Source: Rhynchonema sp. JSB1_4
Lineage: Eukaryota; Nematoda; Chromadorea; Monhysterida; Xyalidae
Assembly: GCA_030248065.1 (NCBI GenBank)
Contig: JASAMV010004486.1
Span: 1 to 64,000 of the forward strand
Reading direction: 5' to 3'
DNA: 64,000 nt
The notes under the pieces were generated by a model, which did no database searches, was not told where the DNA came from, and saw only the letters and a list, made by a program, of their open reading frames with translations. This document shows, piece by piece, positions 12,143 to 22,967 of the stretch; position 1 is the first letter of the stretch, and every line of letters starts with the position of its first letter. The position numbers and the translations under genes are program-made.

Positions 12143-12442
12143 AGGGCTCCACCAGATAGACCCGAAACACGAAATCCGAAATACATTTTTTTCTATGTCC
12201 ATGTTTCGGGTTTCGTGTTTTGAAAAAAAAACCCGAAACCCGAAACAAGAAGCATGATAATCAAAAATGTTTCGACTGACAGAATAAATTGTTCACGTCA
12301 GCTACAAGTGGCAAAACCGAAACATTTTCGATTATCATGCTTTGTGTTTCGGGTTTCGGGTTTTTTTTTCAAAACCCGAAACATGGACATAGAAAAAATT
12401 TATATTTCGTGTTTCGGGTTTCGGGTCTATCTGGTGGAGCCC
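12143..12442. repeat. Long palindromic fold-back element (family F)
   Basis: Nearly perfect inverted repeat over about 300 bp. The outer ends are AGGGCTCCACCAGATAGACC and its complement, and the interior holds repeated ACCCGAAAC/GTTTCGGGT words. Non-coding. It lies between PXMP4 and the 4-TM gene. Confidence 0.85.
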
Positions 12443-12557
12443 TAAACGTTTTAAAAAAGCATGATCAAAACGCCACAGACGTAAAGTTCAATATTTTCAT
12501 TGCTAAACGCTGCTGTTTTTTCAGAGCTCTGAAAGCCGATATTGCAAGATTGTCACA

Positions 12558-13775
12558 ATGTTGCCCGCAGTCTTGCTCGCTTTCGAAACGTACCATGTGC
12601 TAACGCATTCCATAATTTTCCTGGGTGTGCGTATGCTGCCTAGAAAAGGTGAGGAGTTTTAATTGAAGCGGTTTTAGGAAAGAAAATTTGCAAATTTACC
12701 CAGCTGAAGTAAAAATTTTCCCTCCCACCGACTTTTTTGAAGTTGTAACTGTCAACTAAATTTTTTTTCAGATCTAGTCCGCTCACACATCTATTTCCTG
12801 GTGGACACAGGCTCAATGCTGGTCAGTACTGTCTACCTCGCACCTCATCTGTGGTGGTTATGCGCGTTGCAAATGCTGGAACACTTGGGCATGTGGTGGA
12901 CTTGGGACACGTCCGGATTGTGCAAACAGGTGATGTTTCATTGATATTACATCACTGTTCAATATTGAGGCTTGACAAGCTAACCTTGACCTTGCCATCT
13001 CATGTGCCGGACTTTGCTGACTTGCGAGACTAATGTATACGGACGTAATGCTCTTACCCAAATCAGATTCAGCCGATAAAAATTAGGAAATTATTACCTT
13101 ACAGTACGTATACGGAATGTGAGTCAGAGCTTCTTTATACTATGGATAGCTCCGGTTCGTCGCCAGCGTGCACTTTGGTAATAATGATTGACTCGATCGA
13201 AATTCCTCCGATGAATCCATGCATCATCACCAAAAGCACTCAACCCATAATTCTGTGGGTTCTTTTATTTATCAATCCCCATCATATAAATGTAGGTGAT
13301 AACGTGGAGTTCGCTGGAATCCAACAAGCTGCACGGTGGACGACGATTCAATCCGGATCTGTCGTGGTCGATTCTTGGCACGTTCTTTGACATCAGTTGT
13401 CACGTGCTGATGGCGTGGTACGCCTGGCAGCAATGCACGTGGCTGCAAATCGCTGTGGGTATTGTGCATACGTTATTCTGATGAAATTGGGTTGCAAAAG
13501 TGACGGTTATTGGTCTCAATTTTGTCCACGGAGGCTCGGTCCTTGGGTCCTGAACCTGAGAATGAGGGTTTTGTCGGGTGTCGTTTTTTCGGGAAGCACA
13601 ACTTGGGGGTTCCGCGTGGCACCTGATCAGGCTAATGTTTCATTTATAGATTGCTTTCACCGTTTGCTCGCTGGCGGTGCGCGTTATTCTGTACAATCCA
13701 AAATTCGCGTGGAGCACGCCGGGTAGCGAACCAGACTGGGTGAAGAAGCGATTAAATGACAATGTGAAGTATTGA
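12558..13775 (+). CDS. Unknown four-pass membrane protein
   Basis: Four exons in consistent phase: 12558-12648, 12772-12929, 13296-13454 and 13650-13775, giving 177 aa. Four hydrophobic, Trp- and aromatic-rich segments are visible. They start at about residue 2 (MLPAVLLAFE then THSIIFLGV), residue 35 (SHIYFLVDTGSMLVSTVYLA), residue 100 (ILGTFFDISCHVLMAWYAW) and residue 135 (IAFTVCSLAVRVILY). The C-terminal tail is hydrophilic (PGSEPDWVKKRLNDNVKY). I do not recognise the family. Motif copy 4 begins exactly at the donor of intron 2 (GTGATGTTTCA). A GTGGGT donor is chosen for exon 3 because it preserves phase. Confidence 0.7.
12931..12940 (+). promoter_or_regulatory. TGATGTTTCA motif copy 4
   Basis: Exact copy overlapping the 5' splice site of intron 2 of the 4-TM gene (intron starts at 12930). 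Confidence 0.5.
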
Positions 13776-14021
13776 ATTTTATATTATTGTCAAATACGTA
13801 AATTCATCATCAATTTGGCAAGAGTGAAGAGCAAGGTTTTATAAAACAATCCAATATCGATTATTGCACAATTGGTTCGGTAAAATCACACTATCAAATA
13901 TCACTGAATATTTACATGATGTCATGCATACCTATGCTCATTTCATAATTACATAGTGTAGCCTTTACTAGGCACGAACTGTACACATGAAAACATCACA
14001 AATCGCTAGCCACAAATAAAA

Positions 14022-17000
14022 TCATGCTTCCTCAAATAAGGCACGGAATTCCAACAAAGCCGCCCGAATACGATCCCTGAACCGATGGGCATCCTGAAAC
14101 GCACAAATTGGAGAATTCTAAAGAAATAAATTATTTTTGTAAAACAAACCCGACAAAAGTTATAAACTGGACAAACGGTATTGCGAGCCTCATTTAACGA
14201 GGTGACATGCGCACAGATGCTGTGATCACCGGCCATACGGTAGCACACGCCATAGCCCTGCAGAAGGAATGGTTAAAGGCAAAATACGCCAACACGAGCC
14301 CGATTTCGGTGGTGGTGTGCTCGCAAAACGAATTGAAAGAGAAAATCCTCATGCGCCAAGATTTCCCAAATTAAACAGCCACGCATGAATGTCTCATTAA
14401 TCTGGCACCTTCGACATTGGGCTCGTGTTGGCGTCGCGCTACTCTACCTTTATACTGATATTAATTATCACGTCACCACGATCATGACAAGCAAACCTTC
14501 AGCTCAAACAGTTCACGCCTGGGCTAAATAATGAAAGAAGGAGCCTGGGTGAGTGCTGGCTTGAATTATACGAGGTGCTGGGTGCAATTCTAGGCAGAAA
14601 GTTGAAGTTGCGTGCAAGCGCGGGTGCGAAAGCAACTTCCCAGTACAAAGTATGGGCAAAAAGTTGACGTTTTGTGCGTGCGTTGGCCTATCTTTTGCAC
14701 TAGAAATTTCCGTGCGCACCAGCGTGCACGCGACTGCAACTTTCAGCCGAGAATTACACCCGCTACTGTAGCTGGGCCGGCAGCTCCGACCTAATTTCTT
14801 CCAAACCAATTCAGGTCCAACAGTTTATACTATCCTGCAGTCGGGTCTGGAACTGCTCGGGACCAAAACGACCGCCGTGAAACCCCCACAACCAGTGTTC
14901 GACGGGGCCCCCCCTCCGGGGGGCGCCAAAAACCCCCAAACTACCCCCCCCCCCCCACCCCCACAACTAAACGATCGTGGAACATCGTGCAGGTACATTG
15001 TATACCCACCTTTGGGTCCACCGGACCAAACGATGCACCCAACCACGACATATCCCAGTGCTTGTTCTCATCCGTCAGATTGGTCACACGTGGAGCCTAA
15101 ATAACGGTGCATACGAATGTGTGTGACTCAAAACCACGTTTCAAGCGGTTGTTTTTTTTAAAAAAAAGGTTCTTGCTTTACACCCAACCATACCTGACTA
15201 GTTGACAGTGTCCATGGTTGGCTGAAGACCAGGTCCAGAAATTCTGACTGATAACCTGGAAGTAGAGAAAGTGACTTTTCAATTTCTATCTTTACAGTGG
15301 TTTTAATGCGAGAATCCATTGTAGTTCAATTAGGAGTTGTGCCATTTTTAAAAAATGTGGCGAAGACTTCCGTCCAGGATCATATATAACGGTCGTCAAC
15401 CGAGCGCGACGACTTTTCTCGCACTGGTTCAGGGCTGCTTGAGTCGACGACCAAACGGTGACGACTTGAGTTAACCACACCACCATTAGCCTTCCATCCC
15501 CACCCACGCTCACCCAAGCCCTTGGCCAGCACGTAGAGTGCGAACAAATGCCGGTCCACTCCTTTGCCGGTCATCGCCAACCGATTGCCGTAAGTGTGCC
15601 GCGAGCTGGCCTGACGCAGCAGGGCGATCTTTTCGGAATTCTGAAGAAACGGCAGTGGAATTGCTTTGTAGTGCCTATAATTACCGTGTGCCCCAGAAGT
15701 TCCTTTCGTCTCTCACCTCAGCCGCTTCCCCCACCCCAGCCATTGCGCGCACGAAACGACACGAATCCTCAGTGACCACCCTGTAAGTCTCGGTTCGACC
15801 CTCGGCGTAGAATCGGGCCGATGCCGCCTCGTAGGTGAGCGTGAAGTTGCCTTGGTCCTAGATACATTTAATTTTTATTTTGTTTTGAAAAATTATATTT
15901 CATTGTGAAAAAATTAGGTAAGAAGAATGAAGAGAAACGAACGCGAAAATACGCCAGCTGCATCGCCATTTGAAACCATGCGTCTGGTGAAACACCGTTC
16001 TTCTTGATCAGGCCTTTACCGTAATCGGTGAACACCAGCGACGCCAGATCACAATTCTCAGCATTGCCAACGGCTTCATTATGTGAAATGCGAATCTCGT
16101 TGATGCACTGAATGGATATTCTCTTATGTTTATGTTTAATTAAATGGAAAATAAAAACCATTCCACAAACTTCTTCGCTCAACTCCCATTGGAGGCGCTC
16201 AACGTATACGCTCGGTTCGAAACCGGATCGACATTTTCCAGGAGAATGTCCGTCCTCCGTATAACTGGAGAATCAAAGGTTTGTAAAAAAGAAGCATGGT
16301 GAAACACTTTATTTGGTTAAATGCATTTGTATTCGGATTTACCCTTGTTTCATGTCCTTATCCCTGAGCAATTCAGCCAAGTGGTCAAACTCGAAACCGT
16401 CGCCCCTGAAACCAGGTGATGTTTCATCATAACAGTACTTTATGCCAAATCCGAATGAAAATATGATCGACCCATGACCGAACCATGAATGTTCCACATT
16501 GGCACCGGCCTGAAATAGCGTGTTCATTTCTTGCGTTTATTTTGAAGTCGCTAACTTTATTTTGGTCGGGAAGATGACAAAATACCGTACCCTTCCATTG
16601 TGGCCGACGATATAGGAGTAGGACTTGTCCGGCCATTGGTGCGTACCGTCACCACACAACATCAATTTCATGTACGCCTCCAGGTTTGCTTCGTTGACCT
16701 AAATGATGACTTCAAATGCTCCAAGGTTTCAACCGGCCCACCTAAAACCTCGAACCTGCGAACGATTTACTATAATTATGGAGTTTCGTTATTAGTTGTG
16801 GTGTGTGCAGAGGAAATAGTCAGCCATTGAAAAATTGTGGAATGTACAAATACCCTAAGTATTATACATACCTCTCCGTATTCGGGGAAGATTTCGTTTG
16901 TGGGAAAGAACACGGGCAAGACACACGATTCGATCACTTCGAGTGAACGCTGGTTGGTCGCATTCGATGTCAGGAAACTACAAATTTGTGCTCATTTGTT

Positions 17001-20000
17001 GTAAACTGAAACGTGTCTAATCCAACAACGATAAAAAAATCCCTCGCGACATTTCGTCCATTCAGATGTTCACTTACCGTTCTCTGTTCTCGGCCCACTT
17101 TGTTCTGCCGACCATTGACAACGCATTCAGATGTTGTTCACCGGGACTCGGTTCGCCCTTTGAGTCAATGATCAGTTGCAGACATCTGTATGAGATTGTG
17201 ATGTTTCACGAGATGGAAAATTGCATTATTTGTACGAAAATAAATAAAATAAAGATTGTACATACCTCTCAAGCTCGGCAGGTGACAGCACGCGATTTTG
17301 GTCATCAACTACGGTTAGTTTGTACCAGCAGCCTTTCGAGAACACAGCCACGTGACGCGAATTGTACCAATGTCGTCGGGTATCTGATCAATGATTGATT
17401 TATGTTTGGGTTGCCTTGTGGGCATGCATAGCGCAAGAGCGACTGTCCGACTAAATGATTGATTTATTGCTTATTTTTTGTCGATTATTGATGTCATGCG
17501 CGTGCAGCTCACCGATTTCCCTGCCCGGAATTCTGCACGTGCAATATGCTCGGTCGTACCATTGAGCCGTTAGCGGCACTCCCATTGTGATCAGCTGGAA
17601 AAGTTATTATAATAAAAAATGTTATTCATAGTATAAAATTGCTGACAAAGATGTTGAACCGAAATTGTAAAAAAGTACCAGATCACACTTACGGCCGGAA
17701 ATGTCTCATATTCGACTTGCAGCATGTGCTGCACGTCCAAATGTAGCAGATTGGCAGCTCTGGCCGCCTGGCACGCTTTCAGGGGGTGGTACAGATCGAT
17801 ATTGCACACATTTGAATTAATCAATGTGGGTTTGCGACCGTAAAGGTAGGCGTACTTCTCCCACCAATCGGTCACCTGAAAATCTATGCGTATGTTCACG
17901 TTCTCTGACCCCAAGGGGCATGGCTAGACAAGGATACCTGACATGCCGGAGGAATGCGCCAAGTGTGTCGTTTGAATCTGAGGCTTTTCAGAGACCGAAA
18001 AGTGCATATTTGTTCAATTCGTTATGCTGATGATATGACTAAAGGTTGATTTGACTACGATGGACCCACCCAATTGCGTTTGACGCATGCTTTCGCCCAG
18101 ACGTAACGGTGCAGCTTTCGACCTTCGTTCTTTCGAAATTCATCTGCCAGTTGCCGAATTCGTGCGTGCTCTTCGGCGTCAAACAGTGGCTTGATCGAAT
18201 CAAGGTACTGAAGCAGCTCGGGATATTTGGGCTTATAGTACGGTGGTCAAATCAAATCGTCAAATCACATTTATTATTTCTCGCGCTCATTTGGGGCTCA
18301 TGCATTGTTGCCTGATTTGACGGCAAGGTTTGACCACTTGATTTGCCTATTACAAGCTGATATTTGCCGAAATATTGTGAAATGAACACAGAGAAAAATA
18401 GAGATAAACATTGTGCGTGAAGTGTACAACAATACGTTCCTAGCGGTTGCTCTTATTTCGACTTATGTTTGCTTAGTGTACCAGGTCATCGTCGGTGCGA
18501 AAGCACAAAATGCCCACGCACAGCTATGTATGTATGTATTCAGTCAATACAAACAGAAGTCTTCTCTTGGTTGACAATGATATTTTCGCTGCCATTGATG
18601 TCGACGCAACAGAAACAGAAGTCTCACCCTTCGTATGGTGTCATCCAACGCCGGTAATGGCAACGCTGGCATTAGCGCTTCGTCATACGAATGCAGCAGG
18701 GGTCGACGAAAAGTCACCAGTTTAACGAATGCCTGCGTGTCATAAAGCGGTCTGTGTGTCACAAAGCGTAATATCGATCAGGCTTAGAAGACGTTGTGAA
18801 ACATCAGTTGAGCTATACAGGCTATGCTGTGAAGAATTAATTAGTCCTTTTGCTTAAATGAAGAGCCCAGCGGCTTTACGTGCAGCCGCTCTTACACTTA
18901 ACAGTGCGAAGCAGAAGTAGCTCGCTGATGTTTCAAAGATATACATACTTCAGCTGAAACCAACCATCCAAATTTTTGTCCTCCACGAGATCTTCAGTCG
19001 ATTTTCGAATATCCAATCTGTGTAACCGAATACGTGACGTCGCAGGAACAGTCGGATGAGCAGCACACAAATGTAGCAGATGAGAAAGCTCGCTGCCAGC
19101 GATTGAACAAGTGGGGTGAGCTTTTGATTCGGCTTGTTGTTGTTCGGCGAGGCGATTTTGCTGCAAAGCATGCGAGCATTGACCTGACACCTGGTGCATT
19201 CGCACTGACGATGACCGATCAATTCCTCACTGGAACAAGGAAGAAATGGCCAAAGAACAATGTGATACAATTCACGCTGTCGCGTGTGACTTGTGACACA
19301 AGTGCACGCCGGTGTTAAAGCTGCTGGTTAACAACCCTTCGACCGCGCTTGATCTTGGGGGGTAGTATATATAAACAAAGTTTGGACATCGTGTTAATCG
19401 ACCGTAATCTGGCGAGCCGATTGGTTGCTTCCTGATGTTTCACGGCCACGTTGAAGTTTGCCCCTGGTGAAAAAAACCGAAAAACTTTGAAACGCTGCTT
19501 TGACACGAATAGGCTGTTTCAAAGTTTGACACAAGAGTGACAGCAACCTCCAACAGTGTGCCGAAAACCGCAATGCACAATTGCTATTGAAACGTCCACA
19601 TTGTTGAATAAAAAATAAAAGGCTTCAGAAACCGGGCCATTTTTTGTTAGGATTTTCTACTCGTATAATTTTAAGCATCTGTGGTGAATGAAATAAATTG
19701 TCAATTACAAATAAAATTTCTCCAATTATCAAGTTTTTTGTTTGTGCTTCCCAGTTTTCAAAACCCTACACAGCTCACACAATGTTTACCACAACATGCA
19801 GCGCACACACAACGACAACACACAGTCGGCACAGCGACAACACAGTAATGTTTCAGCTGGCAAGCTTTGTTGTGTGTGTGCGCTGTGGAATGGCTGCATT
19901 GCGCATGTTGTGGTAAGGGCGGACTTACAATATGTTGAACACGGAAACCGGAACACGGACATTTTTCCGTGTTTTTTGTTCCGTGACAAATTTTCAAAAT

Positions 20001-21842
20001 CACGGAACACGGAAATAACGCAGGCATGCAAACGGTGCCTTTCGAGCAGGGTTGGGCAAAAAAAGAATTTTTTTTTAAATTTTAAAAAAAAAAAGGTTCA
20101 AATTTTAAAAAAAATTTTTTTTAAAATTTTTCGGGGGAACAAAATGTTCTAAAACGTTCAAAAATGGCCTTTTTGGGGGTTATTTTTTGTCATTTTTCTC
20201 AAGGATCGAAAAATTTTCTTCACAAAATCACTTTTGGGGCATGTATTTGGTATCTAAGATGCCCCAAATGATGTTATTATACCTCCCCGTGATACATGAG
20301 ACACAGTATGCATGTACTTACATGGTACTTTGATGTCATACCCCATCGGGTCGGTCATATACGACTGATTCAGCGACCCGACAAACATTTCTGCAGCTTA
20401 TATTCTCAATTCTATATGGTTTATGAGTGAATCTTGCTTATTCGACCACAAACCGTTGTGTCTGATACCACAGAGCAGCAATCATAGGTCCATAAACAAG
20501 CACAGACTGTTGGATCGCATCGAAATGACGTAAACACCCTTCATAAGTGATGCAAACCAAGTCACAAAAGTGACTTGTCAATTAAAGTTGCATTTTTTCG
20601 CGATTTTGCGCGTTTTTTAGGCAAATTTGGTAAAATTTCCAGGAATCTGAGACTTTAAAAAAAATTTTTTTTTGTAAAAAAAATTTTTTTTTTAAAAAAA
20701 ACTTGTTTAAAAAAATTTTTTTCCAACCCTGCTTTCGAGTGATGATGACCAAAGCCGGCGTGCTGAAGTCAAAAGTTTACGTATTGACGCGAACAGCAAG
20801 AATTTTCACGGAAGTATTTCCGTGTTCCGTGAAAATAAAAAAAATCACGGAACACGGAAACCGGAAATAATTCCGTGACATGAAAATGAGTGAAATAATT
20901 TTGTATGGAAATTATTTCCGTGTTCCGGTTTCCGTGTTTGACCCCGCCCTAAACATTGTGTGAGCTGTGTAGGGTTTTGAAAACTGGGAAGCACAAACAA
21001 AAAACTTGATAATTAGAGGATTTTTATTTGTAATTGACAACTTATTTCATTCACCACAGATGCTTAAAATTATACAAGTAGAAAATCCTAACAAAAAAAT
21101 GGCCAGGTTTCTAAAACCTTTTATTTGTTTATTCAACAATGCGGACGTTTCAATAGCTATATTGTGCATTGCGGTTTTTGCCACAATGTTGGAGGTTGCT
21201 GTCACTCCAGTATCAAACTTTGAAACAGCCTATTCGTGTCACAGCAGCGTTTCAAGCTTTTTTTCACCAGGGGAAACTTCAACGTGGCCGTGAAACATCA
21301 GGAAGCAACCAATCGGTTCGCCAGATTACGGTCGAGTAACACGATGTCCAAACTTTGTTTATATATACTACCTCCAAGATCAAGCGCGGTCGAAGGGTTG
21401 TTAACCAGCACCTTTAAGTGGCGTTTGGGAACGCGCCACCCAATGAATGAACACATAATGTAAGTACAAAGGTGCCAGCTGAATTCGGTTCGACATCAAC
21501 AGATATCGTGTCTACTGCGCATTTCTTCTGTCCGCCTCAAATATCGCTGTCGCGTTTACAAATGAGCGATGTTTGATGAACACATTTTAATAGGTGTCAA
21601 AGAATTCGCGCCAAACCTGGTATACGCTCCGAATATGGCCGCTGCCAGTCCGATTTGCACAGCAGCGAACACAGCAGGATGGATTGGAAAGAGGCGGTTG
21701 TGGATGAAATTCTGCGAAAAAATCAGTGTAAATGTTTGACAGCTTTTTTGTGACGAAACACGATGTGTTCCGACGTGACCCATACCTTCAATTTGATGCG
21801 ATACCAGCCGACCGTCGACACGTAATGGGTCGCCGATGCCAT
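14022..21842 (-). CDS. CPT1: Carnitine O-palmitoyltransferase 1
   Basis: Mitochondrial outer-membrane enzyme that makes acyl-carnitine from long-chain acyl-CoA, the entry step of beta-oxidation. Twenty-one exons in phase: 21842-21786, 21711-21617, 19229-18965, 18732-18628, 18207-18070, 17875-17693, 17594-17513, 17383-17266, 17185-17078, 16977-16872, 16698-16591, 16509-16472, 16405-16343, 16264-16171, 16107-15943, 15857-15717, 15640-15514, 15255-15194, 15096-15010, 14257-14177 and 14093-14022. Product 764 aa (human CPT1A 773). Two TM segments (about 31-49 and 91-112) mark it as CPT1 rather than CPT2/CRAT. Family landmarks: TKIWM, TDWWEKY, RIPGREID, catalytic His462 in NVEHSW, DGHSPG, LTYEA, GRTET, MTGKGVDRHLF, LSTSQ and FGPVDPKGYGVCY. 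No key residue is missing. The short C-terminus ends at FEEA. Confidence 0.95.
14275..14449. repeat. MITE family N, copy 1
   Basis: Terminal inverted repeat containing GCCAACACGAGCCCGAT and its complement ATTGGGCTCGTGTTGGC. It lies in the CPT1 intron 14258-15009. Other copies are at about 37686-37883 and 63020-63204. Confidence 0.75.
14560..14790. repeat. Imperfect palindromic element in CPT1 intron
   Basis: Arms GGGTGCAATTCTAGGCAGAAA (left) and a diverged complement (right, GGGTGTAATTCTCGGCTGAAA) flank a short centre. No coding features. It is in the same CPT1 intron as MITE N copy 1. Confidence 0.6.
14900..14962. repeat. C-rich low-complexity tract in CPT1 intron
   Basis: Runs of 5-14 C interrupted by GGGGGGCGCC. 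It lies between CPT1 exons 19 and 20. The open frame read across it on the minus strand is not coding, because exon 19 joins exon 20 directly to give FGPVDPK-GYGVCY as in other CPT1 proteins. Confidence 0.7.
16417..16426 (+). promoter_or_regulatory. TGATGTTTCA motif copy 5
   Basis: Exact copy inside the 66-nt CPT1 intron 16406-16471, antisense to the gene. Confidence 0.5.
17199..17208 (+). promoter_or_regulatory. TGATGTTTCA motif copy 6
   Basis: Exact copy in the CPT1 intron 17186-17265, antisense to the gene. Confidence 0.5.
18231..18351. repeat. MITE family O, copy 1
   Basis: Ends carry GGCTTATAGTA..GTGGTCAAATCA and an imperfect complement, and the centre has CTCGCGCTCATTTGGGGCTCATG. It shares ends and centre with the copy at 36425-36551. 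It is inserted in the CPT1 intron just upstream (transcript sense) of exon 5. Confidence 0.75.
18797..18806 (-). promoter_or_regulatory. TGATGTTTCA motif copy 7
   Basis: Exact copy in the CPT1 intron 18733-18964, same strand as the gene. Confidence 0.5.
18926..18935 (+). promoter_or_regulatory. TGATGTTTCA motif copy 8
   Basis: Exact copy in the same 232-nt CPT1 intron as copy 7, on the opposite strand. The two motifs point away from each other, with their 5' ends about 120 bp apart. Confidence 0.5.
19433..19442 (+). promoter_or_regulatory. TGATGTTTCA motif copy 9
   Basis: Exact copy in the left arm of the CPT1-intron fold-back; copy 10 is its mirror image in the right arm. Confidence 0.5.
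19914..20951. repeat. MITE family A, copy 1 (interrupted)
   Basis: Ends AAGGGCGGACTTACAATATG and its counterpart GACCCCGCCCTAA, with internal CACGGAAACCGGAA words. It matches the shorter copies at 49996-50132 and 63709-63852. It is enlarged here by a nested hAT-like element (20047-20731). Confidence 0.75.
20047..20731. mobile_element. hAT-like MITE family B, copy 1
   Basis: Ends CAGGGTTGG...CCAACCCTG, flanked by a perfect 8-bp target-site duplication CTTTCGAG (20039-20046 and 20732-20739). Internal ends are A/T homopolymer-rich. 8-bp duplications with CAGGG ends are typical of hAT transposons. No transposase is present. Confidence 0.85.
21291..21300 (-). promoter_or_regulatory. TGATGTTTCA motif copy 10
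   Basis: Exact copy in the right arm of the CPT1-intron fold-back, so not independent of copy 9. Confidence 0.5.
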
Positions 21843-22967
21843 TTTTAAGCGATATATAAAATAATAGTCGCTGAAATCTTGGCTTGAAATGAGTGTATAG
21901 ATCAGTCAAGATTGAAAACACACCTTGCGAAATTAACAGTGATTCAAGTTCGACAAGTACAATATTGTGGACTTTGAAATCAGAAGTATAATTTGCATAC
22001 CCGTGTGCATAAAACAACACAAAACCTGAGACATTGGACAAAAGAGCGTGTGTTGAAGTGGCCATGTGACTGTGCGCGTTTCACGTTGTTGAGAAATTAT
22101 TCAACAAGTTGCTGTCTTTGCAAATCACCAGCGCGCGTGGCTAAACGCATAACACATTTCCGAATACAATAAACTTTATGCGCATACACATTTTGCATTA
22201 TTTGTACATAGTGTGCAAGTGTATCCCAAAGTGTGCAAGGTCGATATTTTTATTAATTCAGGGTTTGTTTGCATGTGACCAGGCAATAAAAAACTAAAAT
22301 TAAAAGATCCGTGGGATCAAAATGACGATAACCTTGCTGCAAATATTCGAAAAAAGCGGGAAAACAACAACAAATTTTTTTGGCAGACATTTCTCAAGTG
22401 TGGAAAAAAACGCCACGCTGGTTTTCCATCCGCAAAACATAAACAACGCGTCACCGCGAGATAAAGTACAAAATGTGGTCTGCGGCGTGCGCACGTGTGT
22501 GCAAGAACGTTATCACTCTATAGTCTGGTATGCGTAAAGAGTGAGATTTGTATTTTGTTGGTGTTTGCAATTTTCGTCAAAAAGTATAAGGCAGAGCGTT
22601 GGTATACATTGTATGACAAAAAATTCCGACTGCGTTGTCGGGTGGGCTTGCGTTGTTTTGTAGCTCAACCCACCTACTAGTAGAAGTGGGACCCAACAAC
22701 CAAATTGTATGGTATTGATGTATATAATGGAGCACAATGCTTGGGCTGATCTAACCGTCACGTGAGGTGTCTCACAGGGAAGGGAATGAAAAAACAATCG
22801 GGCCACGAATGAACAATATAGTGACAATATTCATATCAAAATCAGAATTTAGAAACGTAACAGCGCACAGCGATCAACTCATGGCAGTACCATCATTTTT
22901 CCATGATTTCGCTCTGAGCTAGGGTCGCTACAAAGAGATGGTACTGTACGACCAAGTCCATAAAAGA
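21843..22967. other. Intergenic region between SLC5 and CPT1
   Basis: Holds the CPT1 5' region on one side and the SLC5 3' end on the other. No supported exon or recognisable repeat was found. Confidence 0.45.

Larger units (their letters stand above)
19320..21411. mobile_element. 2.1-kb fold-back element in CPT1 intron 2
   Basis: Long inverted repeat with arms of about 460 bp (19320-19790 and 20950-21411). The outer ends read CTGGTTAACAACCCTTCGAC and its complement, and the inner ends read CCCTACACAGCTCACACAATG and its complement. It has no transposase. Three other elements have inserted in its centre: a short palindrome (19787-19915), a family A element and a hAT-like family B element. It occupies most of the 2.4-kb intron between CPT1 exons 2 and 3. 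Confidence 0.85.

Noticed and set aside
14825..15046. Minus-strand frame with GCGGFTAVV that looked like the CPT1 GGF motif
   Set aside because: Joining exon 19 (FGPVDPK) directly to exon 20 (GYGVCYRM) reproduces the CPT1 motif exactly, so the C-rich stretch between them is intron.
17186..17265. The TGATGTTTCA motif as a general splice signal
   Set aside because: It occurs on both strands relative to genes, also in intergenic DNA, and most introns here lack it.
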